A DNA stretch of 64,000 bases from Actinoalloteichus hymeniacidonis (GCF_014203365.1 NZ_JACHIS010000001.1:5270001-5334000), one strand, 5' to 3'; positions 6,860 through 15,912 are shown, counted from the first letter of the stretch. Made by a program: numbers and translations. Notes: generated from the sequence alone by a model not told the origin.

Positions 6860-9595
6860 TCATGTTTCTTCGAGCAGCGTGGCGAATTCACGGATCGTGG
6901 TGTGATCGAAGATGTCCATGACCGTGAGTCCGGCAGCCTGCGAGCCCAGTGCCGATCGCAGTCGGGACAGCACCCGTGTCGCGTGCAGGGATTGGCCGCC
7001 CAACTCGAAGAAGTCGTCGTCGATACCGATCTGCGACACACGCAGTACCTGACGCCAGACGTCGACGATCGCCTTCTCGACCGGGGTTCGCGGCTCGGCG
7101 GGCGCTCGCGCCGCTTCGGCGTCCGGTGCCGGTTGCGGGGTGTCCGGTGCTGCGAGTGCCTCGCTCGCGGCGGCGGCGGTGGGTTCGGCGGCAACGGTCT
7201 CGCGGCCCTCGATGGCGTACCGCTCACGTTGGAACGGATACGTGGTGAGCGGGACGCGCCGAGGTGGCCGACCGTCGTGCAGCGCTGTCCACCGCACGGG
7301 CAGACCGGCCTGCCACACCCCGCCGAGGGCGTGCAGCGCTTCCAGGTGAGCCTCGGAGCCCTCGTCCCCGGGCAGCCCCGGCACGAACAGATGGTCGGGT
7401 CCGAAATCGGGATGCCTGCGAACCAGGGTTTCGAGCGTGCGACCGGGGCCGATCTCCACGAGGACCTCGGTGGGCCCGGTGAGCACGGTCCGGAGCGCGT
7501 CGGAGAAGCGAACGGTGCGCCGCAGGTGCCCGGTCCAACAAGCCGGGTCGGCGACCTCGCTGGCGCCCACCGGCTCCCCGGTCTGATCGGAGATCCAGGC
7601 GATTCGCGGCGGGGCGGGGCGGACGGTGGCCACGGCGGCGGCGTACTCGTGGTTGAGGTCGTCGATGCGGACAGCTTCCCGATGGCGAGCCAAGAGCCGT
7701 CCCCGCGTGATCACCAGCGATAAGGCCTCGGATCTGGTGAGTACTCCGGCCGAGACAGCGGCAGCGAAGGCACCCACGCTGTGGCCGAGGACAGCGTTCG
7801 GCTCGATCCCCCGCGCGCCCCACAATTCGGCCAGCGCGTGCTGAAGGGCGAAAAGCGCGGGTCCGGCGACCGCCGTCGTCGCTGCTGCTGTTTCGGCGGA
7901 GTCTGGATACAACAGCTGTCGCAAGTCCAGGCCGAGATCCGCTGCCGCCAGCTCGGCGCAGTCATCGAAAACCGCGCGGAAGACCGGCTCCGCTTCGTAC
8001 AGCTCGCGCGCCACCCGCACGCGCAGCTCCGGGGAGTCCGGAAAGAGAAACGCGACCTGCGGGGGCGTCTTCTTCGGCGACCGGCCGGAGGCTTGCGGAC
8101 CTTCGGCTCCGGCGAGCCCGGCCAGCGATCGGACCGCTTCGGCGCGATCCCGGCACACCACCACGGCGCGGTGCTCGAATTCCGCCCGGCCGGTTTGCAG
8201 AGTCCAGGCCGTCTCGGCGATGCCCACTGGATTCCGGTCCAGGTGCGCGGACAGCCGCGCCGCCGATTCGGTCAGCGCTGCGGCGGTGCGTGCCGACAAC
8301 GGCAGCAGATGAGGGCCGTCCTCGCCTGCGGGTGGCGGCGGGGCGGGTGCCTCCTCGACGATCAGATGCGCGTTGGTGCCGCCGACCCCGGTGGAATTGA
8401 CCCCCGCGCGTCGCGGCACGGCACCGGCCGGCCATGACGTCGCGGTGCTGGTCACCGTGAACCGGCCTGCCGCGAGATCGAGATGCGGGTTGGGACTGCG
8501 GAAGTGTGCGGTGCCCGGAATGAGGCCGTGGCGCAACGAGAGCACGACCTTGATGAGGCCGAGCACGCCTGCCGCAGTGTCGGCGTGGCCGATGTTCGAC
8601 TTGACGGAGCCGAGCACGCACGGCTGGGGTAGCTCAGCCCCGAATGCCTCCGTCAGCGCACGGAACTCGATCGCATCGCCGATCGCGGTGCCGGTCCCGT
8701 GCGCCTCGACATATCCGATGGTGTCCGGGTCGACGTCCGCGAGCAGGTGCGCGGAGCGGATCGCCGCCACCTGCCCGGTCACGCTGGGAGCGGTGAAGCC
8801 CATCTTCGTGGAGCCGTCGTTGCCGAGAGCCGAACCACGAATCACGGCGTGGACGTGATCCCCGTCCTCCAACGCCTCGGTCAGCCGTTTCAGCAGGACG
8901 ACGCCCGCCCCATCGGCACCGACCATTCCGTCGGCCTCGGCATCGAACGGACGGCAGTAGCCGCTCGGCGAGAGAAGGTCGTCGGCCTCGCCCGCGCCTG
9001 CAATGCCGCGCACCGTGACTCCCCCGGCCAACGCCAGGTCGCAGTCGCCGGCAAGCAGGGCCTGACCGGCCAGATGGGTGGCCACGAGGGAGGTGGAGCA
9101 GGCGGTGTGCACGGTGATGGCGGGCCCGTGCAGATTCAACGCGTAGGCCACCCGGCTGGTGAGGAGGTCCCGGCTGCCCGCGAGTCGAAGCTGTTCGTCG
9201 GTCACGTGCGGGAAACGGTGCCGCTGCGCGCGCAGCGCGGTGAGGTGATCCGACTCGCCGCTTCCGGCGTACACGCCGATGGCGCCCGGGTAGGTGTGCG
9301 GGTCGTAGCCCCCGTGCTCCAGTGCCTCCCAGGCGCACTCGAGGAACACCCGGGTCTGCGGATCGAGCAGCTGCGCATCCTGCGGCGAGATCCCGAAGAA
9401 CGCGGCGTCGAACCGATCGGTGTCGGCGAGTAGCCCATACCGGCGGCCGGAGTCGAGCCTGCTGGTCAGATCGCGACCCTCGACCAACGCGGCCCAGAAC
9501 TCGTCGAGGTCGGCGACGCCGGGCACCCGAGCGGCCAGTCCGACGACGGCTACCGAGGACTGCAGGTCCTCGTCGTATCCCTCGGTGTCGCTCAC
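6860..9595 (-). CDS. type I PKS: KS, degenerate AT, carrier domain
   Basis: 911 residues from a GTG that has GGGGAG 8 nt upstream (the frame is open for 37 more codons without a better site). Ketosynthase about 12-415 with TACSTSLVA (Cys166), VEAHGTGT (His299) and NIGHADTAAG (His337), so KS looks active. The AT-like region has GHSVGAF (Ser606), but the GQG oxyanion motif near 516 reads FLFPDSPE, and the stretch normally carrying the small subdomain and HAFHS is reduced to about 30 residues, a deletion of roughly 75-80. A catalytic His is therefore missing and malonyl loading probably comes in trans. A post-AT linker (TTYPFQRERY) and a carrier domain with LGGQSL (Ser869) follow. First gene of the cluster operon. 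Confidence 0.93.
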   Translation of the reverse strand: MSDTEGYDEDLQSSVAVVGLAARVPGVADLDEFWAALVEGRDLTSRLDSGRRYGLLADTDRFDAAFFGISPQDAQLLDPQTRVFLECAWEALEHGGYDPHTYPGAIGVYAGSGESDHLTALRAQRHRFPHVTDEQLRLAGSRDLLTSRVAYALNLHGPAITVHTACSTSLVATHLAGQALLAGDCDLALAGGVTVRGIAGAGEADDLLSPSGYCRPFDAEADGMVGADGAGVVLLKRLTEALEDGDHVHAVIRGSALGNDGSTKMGFTAPSVTGQVAAIRSAHLLADVDPDTIGYVEAHGTGTAIGDAIEFRALTEAFGAELPQPCVLGSVKSNIGHADTAAGVLGLIKVVLSLRHGLIPGTAHFRSPNPHLDLAAGRFTVTSTATSWPAGAVPRRAGVNSTGVGGTNAHLIVEEAPAPPPPAGEDGPHLLPLSARTAAALTESAARLSAHLDRNPVGIAETAWTLQTGRAEFEHRAVVVCRDRAEAVRSLAGLAGAEGPQASGRSPKKTPPQVAFLFPDSPELRVRVARELYEAEPVFRAVFDDCAELAAADLGLDLRQLLYPDSAETAAATTAVAGPALFALQHALAELWGARGIEPNAVLGHSVGAFAAAVSAGVLTRSEALSLVITRGRLLARHREAVRIDDLNHEYAAAVATVRPAPPRIAWISDQTGEPVGASEVADPACWTGHLRRTVRFSDALRTVLTGPTEVLVEIGPGRTLETLVRRHPDFGPDHLFVPGLPGDEGSEAHLEALHALGGVWQAGLPVRWTALHDGRPPRRVPLTTYPFQRERYAIEGRETVAAEPTAAAASEALAAPDTPQPAPDAEAARAPAEPRTPVEKAIVDVWRQVLRVSQIGIDDDFFELGGQSLHATRVLSRLRSALGSQAAGLTVMDIFDHTTIREFATLLEET

Positions 9596-9716
9596 ACGCC
9601 CCACTCCCCGGCAGCGGCGGCGGATCGGCGTCGCGGCCCGATTGATTTCGCCGGTCGCACAGGGCCTTCGGGCATTCTCCGCCAATCGCTCGGTCCGGCA
9701 AGGCAACAGTCAGCCG

Positions 9717-9739
9717 CGTATCGATGAGGTATCGATACG
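9717..9739. promoter_or_regulatory. operator-like inverted repeat upstream of PKS
   Basis: Perfect 9-bp arms CGTATCGAT and ATCGATACG around the 5-bp spacer GAGGT, 122 bp upstream of the PKS start codon. The size and symmetry fit a dimeric helix-turn-helix repressor such as a TetR-type protein. No regulator gene is found next to it in this window, so the protein would be encoded to the left of the window or elsewhere. Confidence 0.5.
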
Positions 9740-10316
9740 CCCTACTGTCGGTTTTCCTGGATTCGAGGTGGGAGTCTCATTGAAACGAGTAAACATCAGG
9801 TTAAACTGCCGCAGACATGACGGATATAACTGCCGTCCGACTGTCGAAGCCGGATTGATTGGCTCGAGAAATCGACTAACCCCTCGGGGCGAAGCCCTGT
9901 CTCGGCACCCTTGAAGCCGCCCGGGTCGTACCAGCGCACGCGCGCAGGGCGGGGCAACCTGGGCGGCCCGATCAAGCCATTCCGGGTCACGGCGTCCGGC
10001 AGCGGTGCCCAGTGACCGTCAGCGGGGCCCGGGAAGAACCAACGGCGAAGGAACCCGGCGCTAAGAGCGACGCCTGGCCTTCCGAACCGAACACAGATTA
10101 AGAACGTTGGTCGCCACACACATTATCGTTGACCATGCGACCGGGTAGTTTTCAGATAATCTCGAAGCCGAACTCGGAATTCGAAAGTGCCAAATCGACG
10201 TTCAACTGGAGGCAATGAACCCTCGCGATTTCCCCGCTAAGGAATCATTCGCTCCGCATTACCTCCAGCTAGCAGGGAGCGTGATCCAGCTGTGGACCAC
10301 ACACTCCGGGGAGGAC

Positions 10317-10352
10317 ATCGAGGCCCGCACGCGATGGCGTGCGGGCCTCGAT
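10317..10352. terminator. perfect 16-bp hairpin terminator
   Basis: ATCGAGGCCCGCACGC and its exact complement flank a GATG loop. It starts 37 nt beyond the stop of the minus-strand oxidoreductase gene and separates it from the biosynthetic cluster. There is no long U-tract, as is common in actinomycetes. Confidence 0.8.
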
Positions 10353-10388
10353 CATTTCTCACCGCCGACGCAGAAGCGTGACCCGACT

Positions 10389-11288
10389 TCAGAGTTGCAG
10401 CACGGTGGCGAGTTCGCGCAGGGCGGACCTCGGGTCCGTGGTCGGTCCGTCGCCGACGATCTGGACGACGACATGATCGGCACCCGCATCGAGGTGTGCG
10501 GTGATCGAGGCTGCGGCCCGTTCTGCGGTACCCATTCCGACCAGCGCGCGGACCAACCGGTCGGATCCGCCGGGGATCAGGTCGGACTCGTCGAAACCCT
10601 GCCGCAGCCAGGAGTTCCGGTAGTTCTGCAGCCCCACGTAGAACCCGACGTGAGTATGCGCCCATCGGAGTTGGTCTTCTTCGTCACCGCCGATCGCCAC
10701 AGCTTGCTCGGGCACGAGCCACTTGTCGGGACCGAGGATGTTCCGAGTCGCCGCTGTTTGTTCGGGCGTGACGAGATAGGGGTGTGCTCCGTCGGCGAGT
10801 TCACCGGAGAGCTCGATCATCTTCGGTCCGAGCGCGGCCAGCACTCGGGCGGGCCTGACGCCTTCCTCGATCTCCGCCTGCACCGAGTTCATCCGCTCCA
10901 GATAGGTGCGCATCGTCGCGAGCGGCTTGCGATAGGTGCCCTTCATGGCTTCTTCCACGAAGGGTGCGTGGCTGACGCCGAGGCCGAGCACGAATCGGCC
11001 AGGATGCAGGGCGGCCAGGGTTCGGGCACCGGTCTCCGCAGGTGTGGGTATCCGGAAGTGGATGTTGGCGATGCCGGTGCCGACGACAAGTCGGTCAGTG
11101 GCTGCCAAGAAGGCCGCTGATTCGACGAGTGCGTCCTTGCCGCCACCCTCGGGGATGAACAGCGAGCCGAAGCCCAATGCCTCGATCTCCTGGACGATCT
11201 TCTGCGCGTCGCGGATCGGCCAAGGCTCGCTGTTCCACCAGACGCCGATACGGCTCGGGAAGTCAACGTCCACAGTCTTGTTCGTCAA
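10389..11288 (-). CDS. LLM-class F420-dependent oxidoreductase
   Basis: 299 residues of the luciferase-like monooxygenase fold, closest by eye to the actinobacterial TIGR03620-type F420-dependent oxidoreductases: RIGVWW at the N-terminus, GTGIANIHFRIP, HPGRFVLGLGVSH and the C-terminal GADHVVVQ. Such enzymes use reduced F420 (or FMN) to reduce or oxidise small molecules; the substrate cannot be told. The TTG start (LTNKTVDVDF) is chosen because AAGGAG lies 5 nt upstream. It is followed by a strong hairpin terminator and has a 225-bp gap upstream, so it is probably a single-gene unit. Confidence 0.88.
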   Translation of the reverse strand: MTNKTVDVDFPSRIGVWWNSEPWPIRDAQKIVQEIEALGFGSLFIPEGGGKDALVESAAFLAATDRLVVGTGIANIHFRIPTPAETGARTLAALHPGRFVLGLGVSHAPFVEEAMKGTYRKPLATMRTYLERMNSVQAEIEEGVRPARVLAALGPKMIELSGELADGAHPYLVTPEQTAATRNILGPDKWLVPEQAVAIGGDEEDQLRWAHTHVGFYVGLQNYRNSWLRQGFDESDLIPGGSDRLVRALVGMGTAERAAASITAHLDAGADHVVVQIVGDGPTTDPRSALRELATVLQL

Positions 11289-11513
11289 ATCTGCTCCTTG
11301 GTGAGCTGTGTGGTCGTCAGCGCTTCGCGACGGCAGCAGAAGATGTCGGTCCACCGCAGGGCGGGCAGCGCCGTGCAGGCTTCGGCATTCTCGGGGCGTC
11401 GACCGTGACCGATGCGGCAGGCAACTCTTCCCACGTGAGATCTGTGCGGTAGGTGGGTGCGGTGGGCCGCTGAGGCTAGGGCTCGTATTGCCGTCCAGGC
11501 CGGCTCGCGGACG

Positions 11514-12209
11514 TCACCACAACGGCGTGTCGTGCAGCACAACGCTCGCGTCCAACGGCACGCGTCCGATATCGAGGCTGCGCACCGGCGAGTCGGCTTT
11601 GGCCGTACCGAAGGAGATACCGAAGAGCAGCTTGAGGTCGTCGGACACGCCCAGCACCGTGCGCACGGTGTCGGCGTACGCGCCGTGCACGGCCTGCGGA
11701 ATCCCGTGGAACCCTCGCGCGGTCAATGAAAGCAGGAAGTTCTGGGCGTACATGCCGACATCGCTGCCTGCGCGCACCCCGTCGCCGAGCTGCGGCATGA
11801 ATAACAGGGCCACATGCGGAGCGCCGTAGAACCTCAGATTGTCGCGCACAACCTCGTTGCGCCTCGTCTGATCGTGCCGCGCGATGCCGAGGCGTCCGTA
11901 GAGAGCGGCACCATGATGCTGCGACCGTCGCAGATAGGTCCCATCGCCATAGGTCGCCGTGAAGTCCGAGGACGGCCGCTGCTCATCGTGCGCCGCCAAC
12001 AACTCGGCGCTGAGCTCGTCACGCGTCGCGCCGGAGACGACGTGCACCATCCAGGGCTGGGTGTTGCTGTGCGAAGGCGCCGTTTGCGCGTCCTCGAGCA
12101 CACCACGGATGACCTCAAGCGGCAAGGGATCGGGCAGGAACTCCCGGGGCGAACTACGGGCTCGGATCACCTCGATGAACGACGACGCGGTGGCGAGCTG
12201 TTCGGTCAT
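11514..12209 (-). CDS. nitroreductase family protein
   Basis: 231 residues of the FMN-dependent nitroreductase superfamily. RARSSPREF near the N-terminus supplies the Arg/Ser contacts to FMN phosphate, TAPSHSNTQPW is the conserved dimer/FMN segment and GIPQAVHGAYAD lies in the second half. The enzyme would reduce nitroaromatics, quinones or related electrophiles with NAD(P)H. It lies 35 bp downstream of a MerR gene on the same strand, with a palindromic operator in the gap, so MerR control is likely. Only GGGGGC stands close upstream of the ATG, so the message may have a very short leader. Confidence 0.9.
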   Translation of the reverse strand: MTEQLATASSFIEVIRARSSPREFLPDPLPLEVIRGVLEDAQTAPSHSNTQPWMVHVVSGATRDELSAELLAAHDEQRPSSDFTATYGDGTYLRRSQHHGAALYGRLGIARHDQTRRNEVVRDNLRFYGAPHVALLFMPQLGDGVRAGSDVGMYAQNFLLSLTARGFHGIPQAVHGAYADTVRTVLGVSDDLKLLFGISFGTAKADSPVRSLDIGRVPLDASVVLHDTPLW

Positions 12210-12224
12210 GCCCCCATCGTCGAA

Positions 12225-12244
12225 CCTTCACATATATGTGAAGG
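12225..12244 (-). promoter_or_regulatory. MerR-type operator/promoter of nitroreductase gene
   Basis: The exact 20-bp palindrome CCTTCACATATATGTGAAGG, extended by one matching A/T pair on each side. On the minus strand TTGACC (a good -35) overlaps its left end and also contains the TGA stop of merR. A MerR dimer bound to such a dyad in the promoter spacer is the classical activation geometry. The -10 is not obvious (candidate CGACGAT about 19 nt on), placing transcription start at or close to the nitroreductase ATG. Confidence 0.75.
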
Positions 12245-12673
12245 TCAACCGGATGTGGCGGCCGCCTCACCCGCCGACGATGCCCCCTCCTCCGGAGCGG
12301 TCGCCGAACCCGCTTCCGCGCGTTCCAATGCCTCGATGTAACGCGAGATCCGATCGCGGTTGTCGGCGAGGAAACCGATCTTCTCCGTCATCCGATCACG
12401 CTCCCGTTCGAGTATCGCGCGCAAGCGCGGGTCGGGATCGGCCACCACGATCTCCTGTGGCTGATTGAGACAAGGCAGCATGTCGCCGATGATCCTCGTC
12501 GGAATCCCGGCATCGAGAAGCCCACGAATCTTGAGCACCCGGTCGACGGTGTACTCGTCGTAGACCCGGTAGCCGTTGTCGAGCCGACGCGGTGTGATCA
12601 GCCCCTGCTCCTCGTAGTACCGCAGCATCCGAGCGGGGATCCCTGTCCGCTCGGACAGCTTTCCGATCCTCAT
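12245..12673 (-). CDS. MerR family transcriptional regulator
   Basis: 142 residues. The N-terminus MRIGKLSERTGIPARMLRYY is the standard MerR winged-helix start, with YYEEQGLITPRR wing residues, then a DNA-binding helix pair to about 70 and a long coiled dimerisation helix (LRAILERERDRMTEKIGFLADN). The C-terminal effector region is short and has no Cys cluster, so a metal sensor is unlikely; an organic or redox ligand is possible. GAGGTGAC precedes the ATG. It is transcribed toward the nitroreductase, which it probably activates together with itself. Confidence 0.9.
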   Translation of the reverse strand: MRIGKLSERTGIPARMLRYYEEQGLITPRRLDNGYRVYDEYTVDRVLKIRGLLDAGIPTRIIGDMLPCLNQPQEIVVADPDPRLRAILERERDRMTEKIGFLADNRDRISRYIEALERAEAGSATAPEEGASSAGEAAATSG

Positions 12674-12809
12674 GTCACCTCACCCTGGTTCTGAGGACAG
12701 CCCGGTGAACACCTACTACCGGGTGAGCGGGATAACCGGCAGGACGATGTGTGCGGCTCGCACGGCATCGTGGAAGTCGGTGCGCCGGGCGGTTCGCATC
12801 GTGCTGTGC

Positions 12810-12845
12810 AAAAAAGAAGGCCACCCGTCAAACGGGTGGCCCTTC
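12810..12845 (-). terminator. Rho-independent terminator of tmRNA
   Basis: On the minus strand, 10-bp stem GGCCACCCGT / ACGGGTGGCC with a TTG loop, extended by an imperfect AAG/CTT pair and followed by TTCTTTTTT. A genuine U-tract terminator 72 nt beyond the mature tmRNA 3' end. Confidence 0.92.
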
Positions 12846-12916
12846 CTCGCCTTCCAGCATCGCGGTACTACTCCAGGCCGTTGGCTCAGGCCCATCTTCG
12901 AGTCGTACCGCCAAGG

Positions 12917-13285
12917 TGGAGGTGCCGGGAATCGAACCCGGGTCCTCCGTCGCCTTACCAGGACTTCTCCGTGCGCAGTCCGTCTTGTCTCTACTCGGCT
13001 CCACCGGTCTCACGAACAAGCCGGTGTGACGAGCCCAGCCGCTGTAAGTGTCCTACCAGGCCCCGCGGCCAACCCTGGTAGTTGAGCCTCCTAAATGATG
13101 CCGGGGTCCGGGACGGAGGCGCTCCCGGTCCGACAGAGTAATTCCTCGCTCAGGCGGCGAGGGCGTACTCGGCGCGACTCTTGTTGTCGGCGCTTATTGA
13201 AGTACGGCGACGCTCAAGGTGGTCTCCCGCCTGCACCTGCACGCTTCTCCTGGTTCAACGTCCGAAGTCGAAACCGTTCACCCCC
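12917..13285 (-). ncRNA. ssrA: tmRNA
   Basis: About 369 nt. The 5' end GGGGGTGAACGG pairs with CACCTCC at the 3' end to form the acceptor stem (one G-U pair), and the T-arm reads GGGTTCGATTCCC. The tag reading frame on the minus strand (13191 down to 13150) encodes ADNKSRAEYALAA then TGA, ending with the ALAA degradation signal typical of actinobacteria. Only CC of the 3' CCA matches the genome (followed by T), so the terminal A or the entire CCA must be added post-transcriptionally. tmRNA rescues ribosomes stalled on broken mRNA; its partner gene smpB lies 104 bp upstream on the same strand. A TATGCT -10-like element is at 13306-13311. Confidence 0.96.
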
Positions 13286-13389
13286 TCGTGGACACTACTG
13301 CACACAGCATAACGCCTCAGCCGCCCACGATCATTCCCATTTAGCCAACAACGCCCTTGACCAGCAAAGATACCGCCAAAAGAGATCGT

Positions 13390-13869
13390 TTAAATCCGGC
13401 CCCGCTTGAAGGCCCGGCCGTACGCCTTGGCGATCTCTCGGTCGGCGTCGCGCTTGGCGATGTCCTGGCGCTTGTCGTGGGCCTTCTTACCCTTGGCCAA
13501 GGCAAGCTCGACCTTGACCTTGCCGTCCAGGAAGTACATCGACAGCGGAACCAGGCTCAGACCGCTCTCCCGGGTCTTACCGATGAGACGCAGGATCTCC
13601 CCCTTGTGCAGCAGGAGCTTGCGTGCCCGGCGTGGCTCGTGATTCGTCCAGGTACCGAGCTCGTACTCACCGATGTGCAGACCGCGCAGCCAGACCTCGC
13701 CGTCGTCGACGGTGGCGAAGGCGTCCACCAACGAGGCACGTCCGGCCCGCAACGCCTTGACCTCGGTACCGACCAGCACCACACCCGCTTCGAACGTGTC
13801 CTGGATCTGGAAGTCATGCCGGGCCTTGCGGTTCGACGCGATCACCTTGCGGCCTTGTTCCCTGGGCAT
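13390..13869 (-). CDS. smpB: SsrA-binding protein SmpB
   Basis: 159 residues, the usual length. It begins [20 protein letters not shown] and shows the canonical [18 protein letters not shown] core, the [13 protein letters not shown] segment and the basic C-terminal tail ending [12 protein letters not shown] that occupies the mRNA channel. SmpB binds the tRNA-like domain of tmRNA and delivers it to stalled ribosomes. The ATG at 13869 matches the family start; the frame extends upstream without homology. It is placed immediately upstream of ssrA, as in many actinobacteria, and downstream of ftsEX. Confidence 0.97.
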   Translation of the reverse strand: MPREQGRKVIASNRKARHDFQIQDTFEAGVVLVGTEVKALRAGRASLVDAFATVDDGEVWLRGLHIGEYELGTWTNHEPRRARKLLLHKGEILRLIGKTRESGLSLVPLSMYFLDGKVKVELALAKGKKAHDKRQDIAKRDADREIAKAYGRAFKRGRI

Positions 13870-14069
13870 GACGACGACTCTAACCCGCTGGGCAACGTCA
13901 TTTCCGTAAGGCGGCGCCTGCCCAACGCCTGCACTCCAGGGTGGCCGGTACCCAACGGCACCCCTGACAACAGCCGCCACGACAGCCACCGAGACAACGT
14001 GGGCCACCGGAGAGGCCGCAGTCCGCGCCGGAAGGCCCGCAGCGGCCGGTAGCGCGCCTTTGAGAACGC

Positions 14070-14105
14070 ACAACGGGCCGCCTCCGCGAGGAGACAGCCC
14101 GTTGT
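14070..14105 (-). terminator. hairpin terminator after ftsX
   Basis: ACAACGGGC and GCCCGTTGT form a 9-bp stem around an 18-nt loop, 35 nt beyond the ftsX stop and upstream of smpB. Confidence 0.7.
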
Positions 14106-14139
14106 CGCGCTATGCCGGCGGCCGCAGCCGCGCGGAGGT

Positions 14140-15042
14140 CTAGGTCCGCACGTACAACCGGAGGGTGACGTAACCGGTGATCGCGGAGATCGCCACGGCA
14201 ACGCCGAGCAAAACCGGCGAGATGATCAGCACGTCGGCCATGCCGAGCCTCGGGATGATGCTCGCCTCGATCGGGCCCTGTAGAACGCGATCGAGGAAGG
14301 TGAACTTCGCGACCACCATGCCGCCGATGGCCAGCAACGAACCGACCACACCCGCGACCACCGCCTCGATGAGGAACGGCAGCTGGGTGTACCACCGGCT
14401 CGCACCGACCAGCCGCATGATCCCCACCTCCGTTCGGCGGGTGAAGGCCGAGAGCTGGATGGTGTTCGAGATGAGCAGCAACGCCGCCACGGCCTGGATC
14501 AACGCGACCGCGAACACGGCGTTACGAACGCCACCGAGCACCTCGAACAGTCGGTCCAGGTAGTCGGCCTGGTTGGCGACCCGGTGCACACCGGGCTGAC
14601 CGGAGAACTCGGCCTCCAGCGCGGGGTAGCGCTCGGGGTCGGTCAGCTTGACCTTCAGGGCGGCGGGCAGGGACTCCGGACGCGTCAGGTCGACCAGCTC
14701 GGGCTGTCCCTGGAACAGCTCGACGAAACGGTCGTAGGCACGCTCGCGGCTCTCGAAGTCCACCGTCTCGACGCCGGACGAGTCCTGGATCGACGACCAG
14801 AGGGTCGCGCAGGGCTCCTGGGTGCAGTCGGAGTCCGTCGCGCTGACGTCCTCGGTGAGATAGACGTAGACCTCGACCCGTTCCTGGAACAGGTCTTCCA
14901 TCTGGTCGATCATCCGCACGACGAGCAGCCCGCCGCCGAGCAGACCGAGCGAGATCGCGGTGGTGAGGATCATCGCGACGGTCATCGTGACATTCCGGCG
15001 CAAGCCGGTGAGAACCTCGCTGAACACGAAACTGGCGCGCAT
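14140..15042 (-). CDS. ftsX: cell division protein FtsX
   Basis: 300 residues with the FtsX plan: a short cytoplasmic N-terminus (MRASFVFSEVLTGLRRN), TM1 about 18-42, an extracellular domain to about 170, then three TM segments ending at YVTLRLYVRT. FtsX is the membrane half of the FtsEX ABC complex that activates peptidoglycan hydrolases (RipC-type) at the septum. It contains a two-Cys pair (SDCTQEPC) in the extracellular loop that could form a disulphide. It follows ftsE by 74 bp on the same strand, so it is co-transcribed; a terminator follows. Confidence 0.96.
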   Translation of the reverse strand: MRASFVFSEVLTGLRRNVTMTVAMILTTAISLGLLGGGLLVVRMIDQMEDLFQERVEVYVYLTEDVSATDSDCTQEPCATLWSSIQDSSGVETVDFESRERAYDRFVELFQGQPELVDLTRPESLPAALKVKLTDPERYPALEAEFSGQPGVHRVANQADYLDRLFEVLGGVRNAVFAVALIQAVAALLLISNTIQLSAFTRRTEVGIMRLVGASRWYTQLPFLIEAVVAGVVGSLLAIGGMVVAKFTFLDRVLQGPIEASIIPRLGMADVLIISPVLLGVAVAISAITGYVTLRLYVRT

Positions 15043-15116
15043 GGGGGGCTGCGTTCCTCGAATCCGGGGGCGGGGAAGGGGATGGGTACGGGGCTGGGAT
15101 CGGTCCTAGTCGGGGG

Positions 15117-15806
15117 CTAGCGACCGACGCCGTAAACGCCTCGCGAGTCGTCTCGGACGACCTTGCCGAGCTGCAGCTCGACGACACGACGCCGCATCGA
15201 GTCGACGATCGAGTGGTCGTGCGTCGCCATCAACACCGTGGTGCCGGTGCGGTTGATCCGCTCCAGCAGCAACATGATGTCCTGGCTCGTGTCGGGGTCC
15301 AGGTTTCCGGTCGGCTCATCGGCGAGTAGGACCAACGGCCGGTTGACGAACGCCCGTGCGATGGCGACCCGCTGCTGCTCACCACCGGAGAGCTCGTTGG
15401 GCATCCGGTCGGCCTTGCCATCGAGGCCGACCAACTGCAGGACCTCGGGCACCACCTTGCGCACGGTGTTCGGCGGTTTGCCGATCACCTCGAGCGCGAA
15501 CGCGACGTTCTCGGCGACCGTCTTGTTCACCAACAACCGGAAGTCCTGGAAGACGCAGCCGATGCGCTGACGCAGCTTCGGCACCCGTCGGCGGGGCAAC
15601 TTCGTCAGATTCCAGGTATCCACGTGGATGGAGCCCTTGCTGGGCAGCTCCTCGCGCAGTAGCAGGCGCAGGAATGTCGACTTCCCCGAACCGGATGGTC
15701 CGATGAGGAACACGAACTCGCCCTTGTCGACATTGACCGACACATCGTCGAGGGCGGGCCTGGTCGACGTCTTGTACGCCTTGGAGACGTGCTCAAGCCG
15801 GATCAC
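15117..15806 (-). CDS. ftsE: cell division ATP-binding protein FtsE
   Basis: 229-residue ABC ATPase: Walker [10 protein letters not shown] at 36-44, Q-loop VFQDFRLL, signature [14 protein letters not shown], Walker [12 protein letters not shown] and the switch His in MATHDHSIV. The GTG start ([12 protein letters not shown]) matches the family; the frame upstream is open but unrelated. FtsE drives FtsX to couple septation with wall hydrolysis. Gene order prfB-ftsE-ftsX-smpB-ssrA is typical of actinobacteria. Confidence 0.96.
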   Translation of the reverse strand: MIRLEHVSKAYKTSTRPALDDVSVNVDKGEFVFLIGPSGSGKSTFLRLLLREELPSKGSIHVDTWNLTKLPRRRVPKLRQRIGCVFQDFRLLVNKTVAENVAFALEVIGKPPNTVRKVVPEVLQLVGLDGKADRMPNELSGGEQQRVAIARAFVNRPLVLLADEPTGNLDPDTSQDIMLLLERINRTGTTVLMATHDHSIVDSMRRRVVELQLGKVVRDDSRGVYGVGR

Positions 15807-15912
15807 GGATGGCCATCCTACTCTTGGGTCACAGCGGTACCGCTCATCGCCCGGCGCTGTCACCAGGCGTGATGATCAACGCCGAATCAGGTGCACAGCG
15901 TCGCGAAAAAGA

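Larger units (their letters stand above)
9596..10388. other. 793-bp intergenic region upstream of PKS
   Basis: No convincing gene. It is richer in A+T than its surroundings between about 9720 and 9860, as expected for the PKS promoter region, and contains the inverted repeat at 9717-9739 and the terminator at 10317-10352. Open frames here (for example one beginning ATG at 10215) read through the terminator hairpin and antisense to the oxidoreductase, so they are not accepted. A 13-codon ORF near 9818 has no support. I see no tRNA or transposon remnant. Confidence 0.6.

Noticed and set aside
10215-11120. 301-codon plus-strand frame starting at 10215
   Set aside because: GGAGG is only 2 nt from ATG, it crosses the 16-bp terminator and runs antisense to the oxidoreductase.
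12672-13085. Several protein frames across 12.7-13.1 kb
   Set aside because: The region is the tmRNA gene and its terminator, so these are not coding.
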